Below are positions 1-10,967 of a stretch of 64,000 bases of DNA, in pieces; position 1 is the stretch's first letter, and each line of letters starts with the position of its first letter. Source of the DNA: Hydrangea macrophylla (taxonomy: Eukaryota; Streptophyta; Magnoliopsida; Cornales; Hydrangeaceae). The DNA is taken from contig CM066983.1 in the NCBI GenBank assembly GCA_033977485.1, positions 105,833,080 through 105,897,079 on the forward strand, given 5' to 3'. The notes beneath the pieces were generated by a model. That model was not told where the DNA came from, made no database searches, and saw only the letters and a list, made by a program, of their open reading frames with translations. A program made the position numbers and the translations under genes.

Positions 1-800
1 AACTTTATTTCAATTGGCAAGACTGCCTCATGACCAAAAGTTAAAGCATAGGGGGACACCCCTGTACTTGTTGGCTTCGAAGTTCTATATGCCCATAAAA
101 CTTCTAGCAGAATCTCATGCCACATTCTTGGATTATTTTTTATGACTTTAGCCATATTTTTCTTTATGACTTTATTGATTGCTTCAGCTTGACCATTAGA
201 TTGAGCATAATATGGGGTTGATTTTGACATTGTGATCCCCAATTTATTTGCAAAAGCAACCACATCCCCTTCGAATATAGAGGCATTGTCAGATACAATG
301 GTTTGAGGAATACCAAATCTGTAGACTATATTTTATAGAAATTTGATAACTGTTACTTGGGTCGCAATCAGCATGGGTTCTGCTTCTACCCATTTAGTGA
401 AATAATATGTGGATACAATAATGAATCCATGACCTTTCGAAGAAGGAGGGCTAATTTTTCCTATCATATCCATGGCCCCGCCTCTAAAAGGCCAAGGTTT
501 CACCACATATTGAAGGTCAACAGTGGGTAAGTGTTTTAAAGGACCATGTTTATGACATTCTTGACATCCTTTGGCAAATTCAATGCAATCTTTTAAGATT
601 GTTGGCTAGTAAATGTTATGCCTTCGAAATAACCACCTCATTTTTACTCCAGATTGATGAGCACCACACAATCCTTCATGGATTTGAGTTATAGCCTCAA
701 TCCCTTCAAGATTACTTAAACATTCCAACAGTAATCCATCACTTCCTCTTTTGAACAATTTCCCACTGTACATGATGTAATTGACGGATTTCAACCTTAT
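1..800 (-). pseudogene. Integrase, Tat-type, 5' part and core, broken
   Basis: The minus strand encodes a zinc-binding N-terminal region (606-794, with IHEGLCGAH and, across a stop, GCQECHKHG). It continues into an integrase core with the first Asp in GGAMDMIGKI (about 450-490), TKWVEAEP (about 370-390), the second Asp in IVSDNA (about 285-300) and the Glu in NGQAEAINK (about 185-210). An in-frame TAG near 610 replaces the Trp expected after RRHNIY, and a TAA lies near 330. All three catalytic acidic residues are still readable, but the protein cannot be made as one piece. The C-terminus is outside the window. Confidence 0.85.
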
Positions 801-896
801 ACTTTGATTAGGCTTTTCATTTAATCCTGAGAGATAGTCTATGATTGGTTTTCTCCAATCATCATGAATTTCTATATTTGAGATATCAACAAAAGG

Positions 897-1410
897 TCAT
901 CTATCCACCAACATTGACAATAATTTCCTATAAGTAACTTGTTCCATCTCAATATCTTCAACATTTGCTCTGAATCCAGATGCCTTATGAGCCACATCAT
1001 TGACTTCTTCATTAAAACTTCTAGGAATATGCAAAAGGTTCATATTATCAAATTTGGATAATAAATCCATTGAAGTATCATAATATATTTTCAATGTACT
1101 ACTCATACATTTATATATCCCATTCATATGGTTTATAACCAACTGAGAATCTCCAAAAACATCTACAAATGTAGCTTTAAGATCTAACAGGGTTTCGAAA
1201 CCTATTATTAGAGCTTCATACTCAACTTTATTATTGGTACACTGATTCGAATCAAGTTTATAACCATATTTGGTTTTAATCTTCTCATGTGGTTCAATAA
1301 TGAATCCAATGCCTGCAACAAATTCAGTTTTTGAACCATCAAACCATAATTTCCATGGACTAATGGTTATATGCCCAATTTCATAATTTCCCTATGTTTG
1401 GAGGCAGTTT
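897..1410 (-). pseudogene. Second RNase H domain (Tat-type, between RNase H and integrase)
   Basis: The minus-strand reading is open over about 170 codons. It shows the RNase H acidic residues in order: WFDGS (about 1340), KVEYEAL (about 1225) and FGDSQLVIN (about 1150), followed by LLHIPRSFNEEVNDVAHKAS (about 990-1050), the usual C-terminal HIPR/NEEVNDVA region. This arrangement is the archaeal-type additional RNase H known from Ogre/Tat elements. Its catalytic D-E-D set is intact although the surrounding element is dead. It would degrade RNA in RNA-DNA hybrids during reverse transcription. Confidence 0.8.
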
Positions 1411-1482
1411 GGATGATCAGCCAAAATATCAGCTAAGGCTTGCCCTTTTCACTGCCTTTTGTGGTACATAAAGTAAACAAAA

Positions 1483-1940
1483 TTATGACAAAGCCAAAAT
1501 CCATTTACCAATTCGATTCCTCAGAATATGTCGAGTCAACATATATTTGATTAGATCAAACTTAGCAATCACATAGACTTCAGTAGGTAGAAGATAATAT
1601 CTTAATTTCATTACTGCAAAGTATAAGGATAAACATAGTTTTTTCCTAAAGGAATATTTACATTCGACAGGATTTAAAAACCTACTAAGGTAATATACAA
1701 CTTGCTCTTTCTTATCATCATTATCTAGGGCTAATAAGACCCCAATTGATGCTTCTGCTGCTGAGATATATAACTTCATAGGCCTATCTTTTCTTGGAGG
1801 CATTAACACTGGTGGCTTCACCAAATAATCCTTCAAGGCTTGAAAGGTAGTCTGATGTTTATCTTCCCACTTTAACTCTTCATGATCCTTCAATTTCAAC
1901 TACGGAGAAAAAATCAGAGTTTTCCGAGCACTATTGGAAA
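1483..1940 (-). pseudogene. RNase H (RT-linked), Tat element, 5' end cut by LTR
   Basis: The minus-strand reading resembles the RT-connection and RNase H region of Ty3/gypsy pol: KLKDHEELKWEDKHQTTFQ, then LYISAAEASIGVLLA, then VVYYLSRFLNPVECKYS and RYYLLPTEVYVIAKFDLIKY. The normally conserved first Asp (YISAS/D-type motif) is not obvious, so catalysis is probably lost. A stop lies just upstream at about 1900. The reading joins the RT half at 4836 once the solo LTR at 1946-4830 is removed. Confidence 0.75.
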
Positions 1941-2296
1941 TGAACTGTCACGCCCCGAAGTAGCATAAATATGGAAAGCATTTAATTTCCTTTATGGACC
2001 CGTAGGTCGCGACAGTTTGAAGGATCGATTCCGTCCCAAAAGTCAACAACAAAAACATAGTAATCAGAGCTGAGCAATCAAGGCTTACAATATTTTTCTA
2101 ACTTAATAGTTATTATAGCACGGGGTCTCTAAAGGCACAAACCGCCTTAAATCAAAACAATAACTTAATATCTATTACAGTCATCCTTATTACAAAATAA
2201 TTTATAACTTAAAACATATAAAAGTAAATTCTCTTTCCAGCAGGGATTCTCAGTTTGCATAGTCGTACGGTCCAGCAATATCATAACCTGAAAAGC

Positions 2297-2355
2297 CTGA
2301 ACACGAATGTCCAGGGCGCATCGACGCCGTCAGCTTCAAGAAACTGGTGAGTATT
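2297..2355 (-). other. Conserved two-stem leader module in solo LTR
   Basis: On the minus strand, AATACTCACCAG is followed by an AGTTTCTTGAAGCT stem region, then GACGGCGTCGATGCG, then CTGGACATTCGTGTTCAG, which can pair CTGGAC with GTTCAG through one G-U. The same order occurs in the LTRs of element 1, element 2 and LTR-D. The module lies about 350-400 bp from the LTR 3' end in element orientation. Function is unknown; an RNA structure in the transcribed leader is an inference. Confidence 0.5.
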
Positions 2356-2604
2356 AAAAATATAACTTTGAATGTAAAACATACTCATTTACCTCTTTCC
2401 ATTTCTCAATTAATTCAACAAGTTTATATTAAAGCAAGGAGTTCATTTTAGGAAACAAGCACAATATTATTTAAAAGATATAATTCACATATATGTGACC
2501 GTGTATGAGAACAATGCACCATCTCATCTTACCGACTCTTTTCTCTCGACAAAACCCAACAACCCACTATCACACACCAGTATCTTTGAAATACTCCGAT
2601 AGTC

Positions 2605-2950
2605 ACACTTTAGCACAGGGGTGCCAGGGAATGTCTAGTTTGCCTCACACTTTGGTTCGGAGAACTAGGGAGTGTCTAATGCCTCACACTTTAATACCTA
2701 ATTCGCCATGCAAATACCAGAGGAACCCTCATGCAGTATCCAGACTCGGGTATCAGGGAGTGTCCGTAGGCCACACTTTAGCACTACCATGGGTGCCAGG
2801 GAATGTCCAAGTTCGGTTTCACATACTTTGACGCTACCATGGTCATCAGGGAGTGTCTAGTTTTGCCACTGTCGCATTTCAAAGACACTCTCACCGCAAT
2901 CTCAATCACAACACACTTTGGTACTCACTTACCAGGGAGTGTCCACAACA
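2605..2950 (-). repeat. LTR minisatellite, CACACTTT / GGGAGTGTCC units
   Basis: Imperfect tandem units of roughly 35-60 bp repeat the pair CACACTTT and CAGGGAGTGTC or CAGGGAATGTC. ACACT and AGTGT are complementary, so each unit can fold into a small hairpin. The same array is in both LTRs of element 1. It occupies the same slot as unrelated arrays in element 2 and LTR-D. Confidence 0.75.
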
Positions 2951-3261
2951 CAATCTTAACCGCACTCACTATGCCACACCGACCATTACTCTTTTCCATA
3001 CTGACCAACATTCACACTCACCATGCATATACAACTGACTCCACATGTATGTCATGAAACTTTAAAACATGAGGCAAATCACTGAATTATATAAATGATG
3101 TGCGTACGGGGATTGTTAAGTCGTGGTACATCATTTCAATCGTCCATACATAACCAAATAGGATTCTGTTTTAATAAATTTTCCACACATAGCTTTAAAA
3201 GTCCATGAAACATTACCCAAACTGTTCCTTATCATAAAATAAGCAAAAATCAGAAACTGCC

Positions 3262-3482
3262 CAAAGTCGCGCACGCGGGCCGCTCGCGCGATATGCCCAT
3301 TTTTCGTTTTCTTTATTAAAACTTTTCCATCTGTCAAAATATAGGGAGATCGCGCGCGCGGATCGCTCGCACGATATGCCCAATTTTCCTTTTCTTTATT
3401 AAAAACCTTTTCTGTTTGCCTGAAAACACGAAGCTCGCGCGCGCGGGCAGCTCGCGCGATCGCACGCGCGAGTTCACGCAGT
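3262..3482. repeat. GC-rich palindrome cluster in solo LTR
   Basis: In an otherwise AT-rich LTR, this block repeats words such as CTCGCGCGAT, CGCGCGCGCGGGC and GATCGCTCGC, several of them self-complementary. It lies about 1.3-1.5 kb from the LTR 3' end, the same place as in element 1 and LTR-D. It keeps reading frames open by chance, which creates spurious arginine- and alanine-rich ORFs. Confidence 0.7.
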
Positions 3483-3883
3483 AGCTTCGTCTTCTTCACT
3501 GAAACTCCCCTGTTTCAGAAATCAGGGGTCTTTTGAACCATTTTTTAATATGTAAGTCACTATGCCTTATAATATATGAATCTCTTTGGTTTTTCGCAAG
3601 GATTTTGAATCTGCAATCTATTTTACATGAATCAATCTATAACTTTAGAATTTTATGAAAGATTACAATGTGTCAAAACTTAATTTCTTATATACTTTCT
3701 CCTATGAACAAATTAAGCTATAAAACTTTAAACATGGCATATGGGATGTATAAACTTTCATTTTTATCTCTAAAAACGGATTTTGGTTAAGTTTGATTTT
3801 TCAAGCCATGGAACTTCAACGTAAAATCATAAATGGTGTTTACAAATTAAGCTACACAAAATAGTAAATACAATATAAATTAC

Positions 3884-3912
3884 ATTCTAGGTGAGTTTAG
3901 AATACTCATTGT
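3884..3912 (-). other. Conserved GTGAGT...ACTCAC inverted repeat in LTR
   Basis: The plus strand reads CTAGGTGAGTTTAGAATACT followed by CATTG. GTGAGT and ACTCA(C) form an inverted repeat around a short loop. Equivalent sequences occur in both element 2 LTRs (48661-48680, 56306-56325), in the left LTR of element 1 (about 35463-35486) and in LTR-D (about 61149-61173). In element 2 the motif also reads as a splice donor. It is a conserved LTR motif of unknown role. Confidence 0.5.
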
Positions 3913-4835
3913 GATAAGAGATTGAAAGTGTGTTGAGAAAGGATAGCAAAATAAGAATCCAAACCCAAGCTTCGGCTATGGAGTTTGTGGAGCTTTCTGT
4001 AAAAGTTCTCTTCTAAACTCCCTCTGAAACTCTCTCTATGTTTGTAAACAATGAGCAGAATGAGAGCCTAAGTGTATGAGTGTTGTATATGCAGAAGGTT
4101 AAGTGGAGAACTTGGGCTCCAAGAACTCTCAAGTTCACTCAATAAAAGGGATTTATTTTCTAATTAACTAAATGCTATAATACACAGATATACATACGTA
4201 TATACACTAATACATAACTCCACAGATTCAACAAGGGCCAAAGTGGGGGTGTTTGGCAAATGGAACTTATGGTACATCATTAACATACCCAAGACAAGTC
4301 TAGCCAAACAAGGCCTAAGCCAAATGTCTAGGAATCACTTAGGTTGTTTGGATAAAAAAAACAACTTATGTCACTAGGTTCACACACATTTCAAAAGCAT
4401 TACCCAAACAAGCCTAGTAATGATTGGGGGAGATTCCCAAACTGTGGGAAATTAACGCGGCGCTGACAGTTTTAGAATATAACTGGTATTTTTCGGGCGC
4501 AGTGATCACCACAAAAATACAGAAAATTCATTTTAACGTAAGAAATCATTTTCCGGTTTTATAAAAATACTGATTGAGTCACAAGAAAATATTTCCACCG
4601 TTTTGAAATACAGTTTTGAAATCTATCACAGGTGTTGCTGAATGTTATAAAATCGCAGTTTGACCCCAAAAGAATTTTAATTATGAAATGGCGCCAATAG
4701 TAAGGTTTAACATATGAGAATTGTAAATTAAAATAAAATCAGCAATACAGATTAAATATGGAAATTCAAATTAGATTTTAATATGTCACATGCAAATACA
4801 AATAATTAGATGGAAATGCAGGTTATTACATGAAC

Positions 4836-5924
4836 CTTCGAATAAAATTAACCTGTCTCAGGAATCTTTGCAATTCTTTTTGGTCGAGGGGGGTTTATTT
4901 TGAATAATTACCTGAGCTTTATTCTTATCCACTTGAATTCCCTTCTCATGTACCAAATATCCTAAAAAGTTTCCAGTACTAACCCCAAAAGTACATTTAA
5001 TGGATTTAATTTGAGCTTGAAAAATCTCATTTTTTCAAATGCTAATTTCATATGTATGAGGTGATCATCGAATATTCTAGATTTAACAATTATGTCATCT
5101 ATATAACATTCTAAAAATGTTCCGATCATATCATGAAAAATAGCATTCATAGCTCTCTGATAAGTAGCTCCTGCATTTTTCAAACCAAAAGGCATTTGTA
5201 CCCACTCGAAGGTACCTATACTCCCTGAGCATCTAAATGCAGTCTTATGAATGTCCTCCTCAGCAATATATATTTGATTATATCTTGAGTGACCATCCAT
5301 CATAAACATCATAGTGTTTCCAGCAGATCTATCAATTAATAAATCAACTATTGGCATAGGATATTCATCCTCAAGTGTGGCCAAATTAAGATTTCTATAA
5401 TCAATACAGACTCTTAGTTTACCATTTTTCTTCATAACTGGAACAACATTCGAAAGCCATTCAACATACTTGTCAGTTCTAATGAAGCCTGCCTTGAGCA
5501 ACCTTTCGATTTCTTCTTTAATCTTCATGGTGACTTCTGGTGTCATCCTTTGAGGTTGCTGCTTTACTAGTTTATATCCAGCTTTGATAGGCAATTTATG
5601 CTCTACTAAGCTTCTTTCGAGTCCTGGTAATTCATCATAATCCCAAGCAAAGCAATCTAAAAATTCTTTAAATAACTTGACCAATTTATATTGGTCACAC
5701 TTTCCAAGTTTAGAACTCAAATAAGTAATTCTTTTTTGTTGATCTGATCCTAAATTGATCTCTAATAGAGGATCATGTGATACTTCTTGTATCGAATTTT
5801 CTGGCAGCACAGATAACTCTTCCCTGCCAACATTCTTTAACTCTTGTGAATCTTTTTCAAAGTCGTAATCTGACCAATTTATGGTCGAATCTTTTTCAAT
5901 CCTTGATTCTAAATTTACAATCAT
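4836..5924 (-). pseudogene. Reverse transcriptase, Tat-type, frameshifted at 3' end
   Basis: The minus-strand ORF 4962-5924 (320 aa) carries the RT fingers and palm: KLRVCIDYRNLN (about residue 170), FMMDGHSRYNQI (about 205), WVQMPFGLKNAGATYQRA (about 245) and the active site CYIDDIIV (about 275), so YxDD is intact. The reading continues below 4962 with FLGYLVHEKGIQVDKNKA and then shifts frame near 4870 before the LTR insertion at 4830. The N-terminal part (5700-5924) is the spacer after protease. RT copies element RNA into DNA; this copy is inactive. Confidence 0.85.
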
Positions 5925-5989
5925 TAACTATTGTAAGACCAGTCAAATGGTCTCTTCTACATCTTCTATTTCTATAGGTATGTGATTCA

Positions 5990-6734
5990 TTAAACCACCT
6001 TGTCATTATCTAGTGGTTCCAAAGAACCAAATGGCATATAAGCCAGAATTTCCCAATTCTTTTCTGGGGATTCATCTTTTGACTCTTTAAGATCAATTGG
6101 TTTAACATTTTCTTGATATAATTGAGCTTCAACGCAATTAGAACTTGCATGGAAAGGCTGAGTATCAGCCTTCACAATTTCAATCTCACAATTTTCCTTC
6201 ACAAGTAACAGTTTCTGATGCATTGAAGAAGGAACACATCGATTAGCATGAATCCAATCTCTTCCCAATAAGGCATGATAACTAGGACTAGCATCTAACT
6301 CAAAGAAAGCAGTTTTGGATTTGTTCGAACCTACTATAGTTTCAATAGGTATTACTCCTTCTGTATTTTTCTTATCACCAGTGAAGCATGATATCATAAT
6401 GAGTTTGTATCAACTTTGAGTCTTGTTTATTAATTTTTTTCAAAGTGTTTTGAGGAATAATGTTGATAGCAGCACCATTATCAACCAATATTTTATTGAA
6501 AAGAACTCCATTTAAACAAGCTTTTATATATAATGGTTTAAGGTGCTTAGTCATTTCTGCTGGTGGTTTTTCGAATGAATATACAAAATTACAATCACTA
6601 AAAATGAACTTAGGAAGATTTACCTCAGAGACATCTTCAGTAGATGCTTCCATTTCCAGTTCTTCATCCATTTGTTGATCTTTTGTTGCTTCGAAGATCT
6701 TTGGTAATATGAATGTGGCAGTGTTAACTTCCAT
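5990..6734 (-). pseudogene. Aspartic protease region, Tat-type, frameshifted
   Basis: Two overlapping minus-strand frames (6375-6734 and 5990-6397) together give a retropepsin-like region. The first contains EMTKHLKPLYIKACLNGV and ILVDNGAAINIIP, where DNG is a usual Tat form of the active-site D-x-G. The second contains FELDASPSYHALLGRDWIHA, the C-terminal half with the GRDWI signature. The frame change between them lies around 6375-6397. It would process the polyprotein; here it is broken. Confidence 0.75.
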
Positions 6735-6799
6735 TTACTCTGAAAATGTGCCAAACTGGATGTGTATATTCTCATTCTTGACAATCTCATCATTAGGTT

Positions 6800-7920
6800 T
6801 CATCTCAGTGTTTCCCAAACTTGAGATTCTACCACTGTCATTGCTTCATCCCCTTCATCAATGCTCATGGCCTTTTCTAATTCTAAAACTTTGGCTTTAA
6901 TGATACTCTCTTCAGACATAGTATCATTATCAGCTTTCATATTTTGATCGAACCTAGGATTAGGCCTCGAAATATCACTAGAATCTCTTTCGATCTCGTT
7001 TTTTAATTCTTGACTTCGAGTTTGCATGTTGGAAAATTCCTTCCACATAGTAAACTTCCTCTGAAGTCTCCTTTGCTGAGTCCTATTTATCAAAGGAACC
7101 ATCTTTTGGTTCTTTTCCTTAGGATGTTGAATCACATGCCATGTATTCTTCTCAACTTGAGGAGGTTTGACCATCCTGTTTTTTTTTGTTTTGAGATCCC
7201 TGTTGTTCCATAATATATTTTATTCTATCATCTTGCATGACAAACCAATTTGGTACCCCTGGCACTAATGCAGGCCCATTTGATTGTGATGTCTCACCAA
7301 CTTTTGGCTGGTACTAATTTTAATGGTATTAATGGGGTTTGTTTTCCTTTTTGCACCATATGATGTTTCTTTGGTGCATGGGGTAGAACTTGCCTCACAT
7401 ACTGTATGTTCCTTGGTGGTCGAACATAATTACCAGCATAAAAATTATTTGAAAATTTTGCTCTAAAATGAGCCATTAGTCTTGGAGCATACCTTGCTGT
7501 CATTGGTCTAGTGTACGTCGAGGCTTGGTAAATTGGATCTTTAAAGTGCCCTCTCCCAACATTCATGATTGGCTGAAATGGAGGTTCATACGAAGTACTC
7601 ACCTTCTTTTGTTCGAATAAGGGTTGTTTATTTTTTCTGCCTGTTTTAGCCCCAACCCTTTCATCATAGATTTCAGCATACCTCTTCCCACAACCAATGC
7701 ATAATTTTTTTGCATATTCCTGGTTGAAAGTAGACAATTCAGGACTTTTTTTTGCTATTTCTTCGAGCCTTTTTCTCTTGGTCCTCTACCTTTGCAATTT
7801 CCCTTTCTTTGACTAGAGTTTCGAAGGAAATGTTGTGGACATTGATGGACACTTCTTGCACTGCTGGGAATGGATCCTCATCAACCTTCTTGTTTGAATA
7901 TTCCCTCTTCTTTTCAAACT
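6800..7920 (-). pseudogene. Gag/linker-like remnant of Tat element
   Basis: Minus-strand ORFs 6800-7174 (124 aa) and 7294-7737 (147 aa), and an open reading from about 7750 to 7915 containing DPFPAVQEVSINVHNIS, lie upstream of protease in the order expected for the gag C-terminus and the gag-pol linker. The sequence is basic and Pro/Tyr-rich, with CIGCGKRY near 7690 but no standard CCHC knuckle that I can see. Assignment rests mainly on position. The coding signal ends near 7920. Confidence 0.5.
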
Positions 7921-7924
7921 AGTA

Positions 7925-8129
7925 ACTGCCTCTCCACGTGGCACAGACTAGAGTTGACACATGTTCTTTAGTTATTTTTCAATGATCAACATGTGTCTAC
8001 TGACAATTTACATTTTAAACAGAGTAAAATGGTAAAACTGCTAGTACATGTCCACACGTTACCCTGATTTAGTTAACTCTTTTGCTACATCAGATCCTTT
8101 GTGGCACTTGCTTAGTGGCTGGATAATTT
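7925..8129 (-). other. LTR-like remnant matching 13.86-14.05 kb
   Basis: Read on the minus strand, this stretch resembles the plus strand at about 13860-14050, for example GACACATGTTGATCATTG versus GACACGTGTTGGTCATTG, followed by AAATAACT and GTGTCAAC in both. It lies directly outside the gag end of the Tat element. It may be part of that element's own LTR or leader, now in opposite orientation to the 13.9-kb remnant. It is too degraded to bound. Confidence 0.4.
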
Positions 8130-8138
8130 TATCACAAA

Positions 8139-10260
8139 CAGTGGCATGCCACCAAGGCTTATTCAATTCATTAAATAACTATAGCAACGAAAAAGAAACT
8201 TAAAACAACAATGAGTATTCAATTCCTTTGAAAATAATACACTCGAAGTTTTAAAATCCGTATAAATTTGAAAAGTTACTTATATTTTGAAACAAATGAT
8301 TTTATATTAAAAGGGACCCTACGAACCAATTAAAATATTAAATATTTTTCAGAAGGAGTACAAAAAGTAAATGGACAGCATCATTTTCGACGGATCGAAC
8401 TGCCCCGTTCAACCGGTGGAATGACCCCCCCCCCCCCCCCCCGGGGCAAAATCCTTCCCCTTTTGGCAGAATTTTGTTTAAGGATCAAACAACCTCCACA
8501 TTTTGCCACTACTTCAAACTCTCATGCTTATTCCATTTCTTCCTAACTATAACAAGACTACAAGAACATACACGAATCCTGCTAATCCATGAAAGGAAAC
8601 GATAAAGAAACCAACTAAGGTTTGTTTGATTCAAATCATAAAAAGAGTTGTTAACATTCCACCAAAATCCGAATTTGACATCTTAAGCATCCAAAACATG
8701 GATTCAAGAGTTCAGATACATTTCAAACCTAACCGAAAGAAAGCTTATTACATATTACAACAGTTACAAAATCATCCCAAGATTTCCAAGTTAAGCTCAC
8801 AGTTCTAACTCCTCAAAACGCACTTTACAACGCTGGAATGGAACACAAAAGTATAAACAAGGACAAGCCCATCGTTTCATTGGCCTCACTCTTCATGCTT
8901 CTTCTTTCATTTCTTCTTATCACTTGTAATGGAATAGAGCTCAACTGCTCAGTTATATATTGAGTGCACAATTTCTAACAAATACATATATGGTAAATCA
9001 TGCTTCAATATCATGAATCACATCAAATAGTCTCAAGAGAGAAAACATACATTCATCTGGTAGCAGGAATTCCAAGTCTTAAACCGTGATACCTACAGCT
9101 AGTCCAAACCTACAATCGTTGCATCCCAAGTGCTCTGATAAGTCCAAGCCTTAAACCATGCATAGTAACCATCGTTACTAAATTCTCAAACATCGAGAAA
9201 TTTACCCTGGATGAACTTGTATAAATCTCCCCTTTGACAAACATAAATCACCTAGCATGCTCATGTAAACAAATACACATGTTTTTCACAATTATTCGCG
9301 TGCATAATTAACGGGCCTAAGACTAACACATGAATTTTGCCCGGATCACAATTTCGCCTTTGATTATTAAAACATGAAAATTTTCTATATAATATAGGTT
9401 AAAAATTCATAACTTTAGCTATGCTCTTAAGATTTTAGGAGAAGTACTAGGATAGCGATGTCAAGTTAGATTTCTGATTACAAACAAAACCTACGAGTTT
9501 TTACACATTTTCCAAGAAAACTCAATATTATGATTTTTATAAAAACTTAACCAAACAAGCCTTAAGATGTATCAAAATGTAGCTCTTACCTCGAGGAGTC
9601 CGATATGAAATTTAGTTGAAAACCAACGAACGAAAGGTAGTCGATTGGCGTCGTGAAGCTCGAAGATCCAAAATCTCCTTTCTCTTAAGCACTCCAAAGG
9701 TTTTGAGATATTTTCAAATGAAAAATATCTTGAACTTACTATATATAGACATGAGTCTCAAAAATTACATTTACCTCCCCACGAGTTCTCAAAACTTCTA
9801 ATTATTCCCCTCGAAATGTCTTACACGTCTAATTCATTGCTTTACGAGTGAAAGCTATAAATTATAAAAAAATTCGTCTAAGTTCCGTTCGTCGTTGTAA
9901 TTACGTTCCGAAAACTATTTTCGTGAAATTTCTAAATAATTTACCTTTAATGCAACGTATCACATGAGTTATCTCTAATTCATTCAAAATAATATTTAGC
10001 AAGATCAAACTACTAGAAAAGTACACAAAACAGGTAAAATCACTATTCACATAAACCAGTTATTGTCAAATAACATTTAAGGCATATAAATGTCATTTAG
10101 TCATGTCAATGCCTCATGAAATTCTACATTCTCGTGTCCTCAATTGACACTCAACGTTGACTCACAGTCAACCCCATCTCAATTATTAATCAACATTAAT
10201 AATGTTCAGAATTCCAATTATGCATTTAAAAGAATATATTTTTACGAGACGGGCGTAACA
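8139..10260 (-). mobile_element. Truncated LTR related to LTR-C and the 29-kb LTR
   Basis: From GTGGCATGCCACCAAGGC the sequence follows the LTRs at 29.0 and 33.2 kb, including AATAATACACTCGAAGT, GTATAAATTTGAAAAG and an end GACGGGCGTAACA at 10260, which reads TGTTACGCCCG on the minus strand. The end nearest 8.1 kb has lost about 45 bp, so no target duplication can be tested. A splice-donor-like CGAGGTAAGAG lies on the minus strand at about 9590. A run of 18 C interrupts its palindrome slot near 8430. Confidence 0.7.
8388..8446. repeat. Degenerate palindrome slot with poly-C tract
   Basis: The words TTCGACGGATCGAAC and TTCAACCGGTGGAATGA mark the place where related LTRs carry GACCGGTC palindromes. 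A homopolymer of about 18 C follows and then CCGGGGC. It is a decayed version of the family-specific palindrome cluster. Confidence 0.5.
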
Positions 10261-10866
10261 TTTCTATTTGTAATAAAAAAGTATCACGTATTTAGATTGA
10301 AGTGGCCAAAAATTCATCCGAAAAACTTAGTCCCAAAGTTGAATTACTGGTAAAATTCAACAAAGTTAGAATTTAAAATTTGGCTAAATATCTTTTTAAT
10401 AGGCTAGTTTAGAAGTTAGTACAAATTTTCATAAATATGATTTTAATTGATTAAAAAATAAATAAAATATGAATGTTGAGAACACAGAGAACGGTAAACC
10501 TAGAGGAAAAAGATGACTCAATAACAACTCATTCTTGTTAATTACTATCTTGAACCAACTTGAGAGTTTGCATAATTGGTTGATTTACAAACTTTGTACA
10601 TGTTACACTTTTATTTAAATTAATTCTTTCTTGTTAACTGCAGAGAAGCTTGTGAGCTGAGCTGAGCTTTGTGTGAGATGTCCTGGATTGATGAACTCGC
10701 ATGATAGTCTCTAAAAAGATTCGAACTGGGCGTACAAAAAAAAAATAATAAATAAAAATACATGATTGTTGGTTAATTAAGTCCTTTATTTTTTCAGCAT
10801 GAACGAATAATTAAGCTAAAACAGTGTTGCTCTTCTAAAGGGTTTAGAGGAATGAAGAGGGAGGGG
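10261..10866. other. Non-coding AT-rich spacer
   Basis: This 600-bp interval lies between the truncated LTR and the hAT-like element. The longest reading frames are short and lack recognisable motifs. I see no repeat ends, RNA gene or promoter in it. Confidence 0.5.
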
Positions 10867-10967
10867 TAGGGATGGCAATGGGGTGGGTTTTTCGGGTTCC
10901 GCCCCTAATAGGTAGGGTATGGGGGTGGTTTACACGGGGTAGGGGCGGGTATGTGATGAGATCCTTC

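Larger units (their letters stand above)
1946..4830 (-). mobile_element. Solo LTR, Tekay-like family, TSD TGAAC
   Basis: The sequence starts TGTCACGCCCCG and ends GGTTATTACA on the plus strand, so it is a TG...CA LTR read on the minus strand. It is flanked by perfect 5-bp duplications TGAAC at 1941-1945 and 4831-4835. No internal region is present, so it is a solo LTR of 2,885 bp left by LTR-LTR recombination. It is the same family as the LTRs of element 1 at 33.5-44.4 kb, with matching minisatellite, GC-palindrome block and ends. It splits the pol gene of the Tat element between RT and RNase H. Confidence 0.95.
1..7920 (-). mobile_element. Degenerate Tat-lineage Ty3/gypsy retrotransposon, internal region
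   Basis: Read on the minus strand from right to left, the coding remnants run gag-like, aspartic protease, reverse transcriptase, RNase H, a second RNase H and integrase. The extra RNase H between RNase H and integrase is a known mark of the Tat/Ogre branch of non-chromoviral Ty3/gypsy elements. The frame is broken by several stops and frameshifts and by a 2.9-kb solo LTR inserted between RT and RNase H. The integrase end leaves the window at base 1. No flanking LTR of this copy is clearly adjacent; a short LTR-like remnant follows the gag end at about 7.9-8.1 kb. It is an old, inactive copy. Confidence 0.85.
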
